A stretch of DNA of 8,317 nucleotides. Source: Candidatus Dojkabacteria bacterium (GTDB taxonomy: Bacteria > Patescibacteriota > Dojkabacteria > SC72). The first letter of the stretch is position 1, and each line of letters begins with the position of its first letter. The translations under genes and the position numbers were made by a program. This document shows positions 6,116 to 8,317 of the stretch, piece after piece. The DNA is taken from the NCBI GenBank assembly GCA_012511375.1, contig JAAZGF010000095.1, positions 1 through 8,317 on the forward strand, written 5' to 3'. The notes beneath the pieces are model-generated. The model was not told the DNA's origin and ran no database searches. It saw only the letters and a list, made by a program, of their open reading frames with translations.

Positions 6116-7143
6116 TCTCTGTAGTAGCCAAAAAATGTACTTAGTATTTTGAGTAATTTGTTTCTTTTCATATTAAAAATAGCATAAAGCTCTCTTGCAA
6201 GCTTATCACTATCATGCCTTATGAAACTTCTTTTTAAAGAATCCCCTTTCTCTTTCTTAATGGGATCAAATGCCACTAAGTTTTTTCTGAGAACTAACCT
6301 ACCCTCTCCATCATGCAGATTATCCTCTATGGTGTGTTCTCCATCCTCTAAATACCTTTTGTATGCCTGAGGGGGGAATTGTCCATTGTTAAGAAGAACA
6401 AAATCAAATTTTCTCCCTATAGCATCCTCTATTATTTCAACAATATCTCTATGTGTTTTATGCCTTGTTTGTCCTATTTTACTCATTAGGTTTCCTATAT
6501 ATATAATTTTTGCTTTAGAGGAAATTAGGGCTTCCTTTATTCCTGAAACTAAAAGGTTGGGCATAATAGTGGTGTAAAGGTCTCCTGGACCTAAGATGAT
6601 GTAATCAGCTTTTTCAATAGCTCGGATAGCAGCCTCTGATGCTTTAGCTGGAGAAGATAAGGAAAAGGTTGTAATATTTTTATGTTTTTTAGGCTCGTCA
6701 ATATAGTGCTCTCCTACTACTTTACTACCATCGTCATATTCAGCAGTCAGTTTAACATCATCAAGAGTCACTGGGATAATATCACCTCTTACACTAAAGA
6801 TATTTTTAAACATCTCTATAGCTTCTACCTCGGAACCTAGTATCTCTGTCATAGAAACCATGAGAAGGTTCCCTACTGTATGTCCCTTTATTGCATTTCC
6901 TTCTGAGAAACGATATGTAAAAAGTTCTCTTAAAACCTCATTGCTTTGAGAGTCTGCAAGGGCTAGTATAGATTTTCTTACATCACTTAAAGGAAGTAGT
7001 CCAAACTCATCCCTGACCACAGCATTACTCCCTCCATCATCCATCATCCCCACTATTACCGACAGTTTGAGTTCTTTAAACTTTTTAATCCCTTCTAATA
7101 CTACTGTGGATCCTGTTCCTCCTCCTATCACTACTATATTCAT
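6112..7143 (-). CDS. yvcK: YvcK/CofD-like protein (gluconeogenesis factor family)
   Basis: The 343-residue cytoplasmic protein is about the usual length for the family. Signatures are the N-terminal nucleotide-binding loop GGGTGS (7-12), MMDDGGSNAVVRDEFG (33-48), LPLSDVRKSILAL (50-62), GHTVGNLL (87-94), LGPGDLYTTIMPNLLV (184-199) and GNLMSKIGQT (217-226). YvcK binds UDP-sugars such as UDP-GlcNAc and coordinates carbon flux with peptidoglycan synthesis and cell shape in Bacillus. The related CofD makes coenzyme F420, but no F420 genes are present here and the sequence is YvcK-type. The ATG at 7143 lies 6 bases after a TATACT, suggesting a leaderless transcript. It is divergent from the CarD-like gene and its TAA shares a TTAA with the muramidase stop. 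Confidence 0.92.
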   Translation of the reverse strand: MNIVVIGGGTGSTVVLEGIKKFKELKLSVIVGMMDDGGSNAVVRDEFGLLPLSDVRKSILALADSQSNEVLRELFTYRFSEGNAIKGHTVGNLLMVSMTEILGSEVEAIEMFKNIFSVRGDIIPVTLDDVKLTAEYDDGSKVVGEHYIDEPKKHKNITTFSLSSPAKASEAAIRAIEKADYIILGPGDLYTTIMPNLLVSGIKEALISSKAKIIYIGNLMSKIGQTRHKTHRDIVEIIEDAIGRKFDFVLLNNGQFPPQAYKRYLEDGEHTIEDNLHDGEGRLVLRKNLVAFDPIKKEKGDSLKRSFIRHDSDKLARELYAIFNMKRNKLLKILSTFFGYYRD

Positions 7144-7149
7144 AATCAG

Positions 7150-7155
7150 AGTATA
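7150..7155 (-). promoter_or_regulatory. -10 box for the yvcK-like gene
   Basis: TATACT (7155 to 7150 on the minus strand) ends 6 bases before the ATG at 7143. No Shine-Dalgarno or clear -35 is visible. The divergent CarD promoter lies only about 10 bases away, so the two polymerases would compete. Confidence 0.45.
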
Positions 7156-7164
7156 TCATTTTCA

Positions 7165-7173
7165 TGGTATAAT
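7165..7173 (+). promoter_or_regulatory. Extended -10 promoter of the CarD-like gene
   Basis: TGGTATAAT (7165-7173) is the same extended -10 sequence as at the muramidase gene. The predicted start is near 7180, giving a leader of about 22 bases before the ATG at 7202. An AAGGAG at 7174-7179 lies too far upstream (22 bases) to act as a Shine-Dalgarno sequence and would be at the very 5' end of the transcript or outside it. Confidence 0.6.
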
Positions 7174-7201
7174 AAGGAGTTAAGATTACAAAAACATCGA
7201 T

Positions 7202-7726
7202 ATGAAGTTTAAAGTTGGCTCTAAGGTTTTCTATCCATCTCATGGTGCAGGATATATTAAGAAGAAAAAAGAGATAGAGTTTGATGGCGTAAAAAAAGAG
7301 TATTTTGAGTTTGAATTAGCTACTAACCCTTTAAGTATTTCTACTCCTATTGATAACGTGGAGAACCTCGGCATCCGAGAAGTTATGCCTGTTGAACAGA
7401 TTAAAAACTTTATTAAAATTCTTAAAAAGAGTCCAAGTATTGATCCTAAGGTTAGAGATTTTAATATGATGATTAAGCTTTTTAAGGACTTAGAAGAGAG
7501 TTCGGACTTAGAGGCTCCTGTACAAATAATACAGTACTGTAACTATGTTAAAGAGAAGAGGAAGAAAGAAGGAAGGTTAATTCCAATAACTTTGGAAAAA
7601 CAGCTTGAAGGAGCAATTGCAAATCTAGTAGGCGAGTTAGCCGTATCCTCAGATATTTCTCTAGAACAAGCATCTAAGATGTTTACAAAATTGTCTGGAA
7701 TTAAGGTTGATGTACTAAAAGAGTAA
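7202..7726 (+). CDS. CarD/CdnL-family RNA polymerase-binding transcription regulator
   Basis: The 174-residue protein has the two-part CarD layout. The N-terminal Tudor-like RNA-polymerase-interacting domain (1-60) carries FKVGSKVFYPSHGAGYI, KKEYFEFEL, a strand of TNPLSISTPIDN, and the NLGIREV that typically closes it. A helical DNA-facing domain (about 65-170) contains ITLEKQLEGAIANLVGELAVSSDISLEQA, matching the family's C-terminal helices. CarD/CdnL binds the polymerase beta subunit and stabilises the open promoter complex, mainly at rRNA and housekeeping promoters. The whole protein lacks tryptophan; at the place where the family has a DNA-wedging Trp, my alignment by eye gives Met89 in DFNMMIKLFKDL. 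It is monocistronic, divergent from yvcK, and faces the structured RNA unit transcribed from the opposite strand. Confidence 0.9.
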   Translation: MKFKVGSKVFYPSHGAGYIKKKKEIEFDGVKKEYFEFELATNPLSISTPIDNVENLGIREVMPVEQIKNFIKILKKSPSIDPKVRDFNMMIKLFKDLEESSDLEAPVQIIQYCNYVKEKRKKEGRLIPITLEKQLEGAIANLVGELAVSSDISLEQASKMFTKLSGIKVDVLKE

Positions 7727-7750
7727 TTCCCTAAACGTTGTTTTTGTTGC

Positions 7751-7782
7751 AAAAAAAAAGCAAGATGCCGGACCCACACCGG
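7751..7782 (-). terminator. Terminator of the tandem small RNA
   Basis: On the minus strand nine consecutive T residues (7759-7751) directly follow the 3' strand of the closing stem of unit B (7767-7760), which is itself preceded by the CCGG/CCGG hairpin (7782-7768). A stable stem next to a T run is the hallmark of intrinsic termination; here the closing stem seems to serve both the fold and termination. Confidence 0.75.
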
Positions 7783-7883
7783 AACTCCATACAGCTAATA
7801 ACTCCGAAGAGAAAGTAGATGCCCTACAACCCGAAGGAAGTAAGAAGAAGGAAAGTTCTAATAACTTACAACACCTTGCACAA
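7760..7883 (-). repeat. Tandem unit B (3' domain of the small RNA)
   Basis: This 124-base copy is about 87% identical to the adjacent unit by eye, with about 16 substitutions and two single-base gaps. P1 is 7879-7872 with 7767-7760, including one G-U pair (7874 with 7765). Its P4 stem has one bulged base (near 7843) relative to the other unit. An alternative pairing, GTAG (7827-7824) with CTAC (7818-7815), exists only in this copy. Confidence 0.9.
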
Positions 7884-8005
7884 GCAGGATGCTGGACTCA
7901 CACCAGAACTCCATACATCTAGTAACTCCGAAGAGAAAAAAGACGCCTACAATCCGAAGAAAGTAGAAGAAGGAAGGTTCTAATAACCCACAACATCCTG
8001 CACAA
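7884..8005 (-). repeat. Tandem unit A (5' domain of the small RNA)
   Basis: This 122-base copy has a perfect 8-bp P1 (8001-7994 with 7891-7884) and an uninterrupted P4. A TTGT linker (7883-7880) joins it to unit B, and the same TTGT (8005-8002) precedes this unit, so the duplicated segment includes the linker. No T tract follows its P1, so transcription should continue into unit B. Confidence 0.9.
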
Positions 8006-8025
8006 CGTTAAAGAGCTCGTACTAT

Positions 8026-8054
8026 ACTTTACATAAGCATCTAGCCCATGTCAA
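8026..8054 (-). promoter_or_regulatory. Promoter of the tandem small RNA
   Basis: On the minus strand a perfect TTGACA (8054-8049) is followed after exactly 17 bases by TAAAGT (8031-8026, 4 of 6 with both key ends matching). A TATAGT at 8026-8021 is a closer -10 but sits 22 bases from the -35. The predicted start is near 8019, about 18 bases before the first closing stem. Confidence 0.7.
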
Positions 8055-8065
8055 TCCCAAACTCG

Positions 8066-8080
8066 AGCTTATAGTAAGCT
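8066..8080 (-). terminator. Small hairpin after the ileS-like stop, weak terminator candidate
   Basis: AGCTTA (8080-8075) and TAAGCT (8071-8066) form a perfect 6-bp stem with a 3-base loop, starting 3 bases after the stop codon at 8084. Only a short TTT follows, so any termination would be inefficient and some ileS transcripts may run into the small RNA. Confidence 0.3.
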
Positions 8081-8083
8081 TAG

Positions 8084-8317
8084 TTAATTGCTTAAACTAA
8101 CCTTAATCTCTTCTCCATCGATCTTAAAAACTCCATCGGGGTTCTCTATATCCTCTACAAAAAGAACCTCTTTAGAATGCATCTCTTCTTCATTTTTAGA
8201 AGCAAATTCATTAATAGCATCTTTTACTTCTCCCTCTTTTACGGAGATTCTTAAAGATAACAAATCATCTATTTTAAGATTTTTTCTTTTTCTAATATCT
8301 CTGTATTTCCTTAAAAA
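8084..8317 (-). CDS. ileS: Probable isoleucyl-tRNA synthetase, C-terminal end only
   Basis: I read this minus-strand frame directly; it enters at the right edge and ends at TAA 8086-8084 (77 residues visible). It carries the pattern seen at the C-terminus of IleRS: a helix with the RDIRKRKNLKIDD segment (family form R..RK.AGL.V.DR), an amphipathic ISVKEGEVKDAINEFAS, a segment KNEEEMHSKEVLFVEDI (family form YI..E.LA.E..F), and the final beta hairpin FKIDGEEIKVSLSN, equivalent to the family's EIDGEKVKI ending. IleRS charges tRNA-Ile in the cytoplasm. Catalytic motifs are outside the window, so another class Ia synthetase is possible. Its stop is followed closely by the promoter of the tandem small RNA on the same strand. 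Confidence 0.55.
   Translation of the reverse strand, partial: FLRKYRDIRKRKNLKIDDLLSLRISVKEGEVKDAINEFASKNEEEMHSKEVLFVEDIENPDGVFKIDGEEIKVSLSN

Larger units (their letters stand above)
7751..8019 (-). ncRNA. Candidate tandem-domain structured small RNA, unknown family
   Basis: This minus-strand unit of about 270 nt has its own promoter and intrinsic terminator. It contains two copies of one fold. In each copy, 5' to 3' on the minus strand: the closing stem P1 opens (8 bp, GCAGGATG/CATCCTGC in the first, GCAAGGTG/CATCTTGC in the second); a 5-bp hairpin with loop ATTAG (7989-7975; 7867-7853); a CU-rich strand; a hairpin with a two-tier stem capped by C-UUCG-G (7966-7947; 7844-7824); a CTC-UUCG-GAG hairpin (7935-7926; 7811-7802); a conserved TGTATGGAGTT strand; a 4-bp hairpin with a 7-base loop TGTG(A/G)GT (7906-7892; 7782-7768); then P1 closes. 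Substitutions between copies preserve pairing, including G-U pairs that exist only on this strand. No long reading frame lies in it on either strand apart from a 78-codon one that runs mostly antisense to the CarD gene. It is not a T-box, tRNA, 6S, SRP or RNase P RNA as far as I can tell. Both ends are predictions. Confidence 0.8.

Noticed and set aside
7174..7179. AAGGAG as a Shine-Dalgarno sequence for the carD-like gene
   Set aside because: It is 22 bases from the ATG and at or before the predicted transcript start.
7543..7779. Minus-strand reading frame of 78 codons crossing the end of the carD gene and the RNA terminator
   Set aside because: It begins inside the structured RNA and runs antisense to CarD; no promoter, start context or domain supports it.
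7760..8005. CRISPR array
   Set aside because: Only two adjacent long units, no spacers and no cas genes; the differences between copies are structure-preserving.
7760..8019. T-box leader for ileS, group II intron part, or hammerhead-type ribozyme
   Set aside because: It lies downstream of ileS rather than upstream, lacks the T-box TGGNACCGCG-type element, has no intron domain V, and shows no CTGATGA/GAAA hammerhead core on either strand.
513..8086. Alternative genetic code with TGA as glycine (as in some Patescibacteria)
   Set aside because: All genes read through in the standard code with ordinary GGN glycine codons and no in-frame TGA is needed. TGA is not used as a stop in this window, but nine visible stops are too few to draw a conclusion.

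Overview
The window is an AT-rich, densely packed stretch of bacterial chromosome. The standard code reads cleanly through every gene, and all visible stops are TAA or TAG. Compactness, leaderless-looking genes, convergent genes sharing stop bases, and a composite CapA-like protein together suggest a reduced-genome lineage of the Candidate Phyla Radiation (Patescibacteria). That placement is an inference; no rRNA or other decisive marker is present.

Layout from left to right. (1) A minus-strand N-terminal fragment of a ribosome hibernation factor (HPF/RaiA) runs off the left edge. (2) A plus-strand tRNA-Asn(GTT) has its own promoter. (3) A minus-strand class I SAM methyltransferase follows. 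(4) On the plus strand come a membrane-anchored class A beta-lactamase-fold serine hydrolase, an Hsp20 chaperone behind a CIRCE-like heat-shock operator, and an unknown protein with a possible degenerate PD-(D/E)XK fold. (5) A minus-strand CapA-like metallophosphatase-fold protein is convergent with the unknown protein and divergent from (6) a secreted lysozyme-like muramidase. (7) A minus-strand YvcK/CofD-like protein is convergent with the muramidase and divergent from (8) a CarD/CdnL-type RNA polymerase-binding regulator. (9) A 357-base gap follows, and (10) the C-terminus of a probable isoleucyl-tRNA synthetase on the minus strand runs off the right edge.

The most interesting object is in the gap at 7727-8083. 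Two tandem copies of a unit of about 123 nt form what looks like an independent minus-strand small RNA of about 270 nt. It has a TTGACA/TAAAGT promoter, two domains each with a closing stem and four hairpins (two capped by UUCG), and a nine-T tract directly after the second closing stem. Of about 16 substitutions between the copies, 10 fall in stems and all preserve pairing. Four are double compensatory changes, and two are A-U/G-U switches that pair only if the minus strand is transcribed. I do not recognise it as a known RNA family.

Functionally, the serine hydrolase, CapA-like protein, muramidase and YvcK-like protein suggest a cell-envelope or peptidoglycan theme. HPF, Hsp20, CarD, tRNA-Asn and IleRS are housekeeping and stress functions. 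Nearly every gene seems to have its own promoter. In five cases a good -10 hexamer ends only 5-8 bases before the start codon and no Shine-Dalgarno sequence is visible, which points to leaderless mRNAs.
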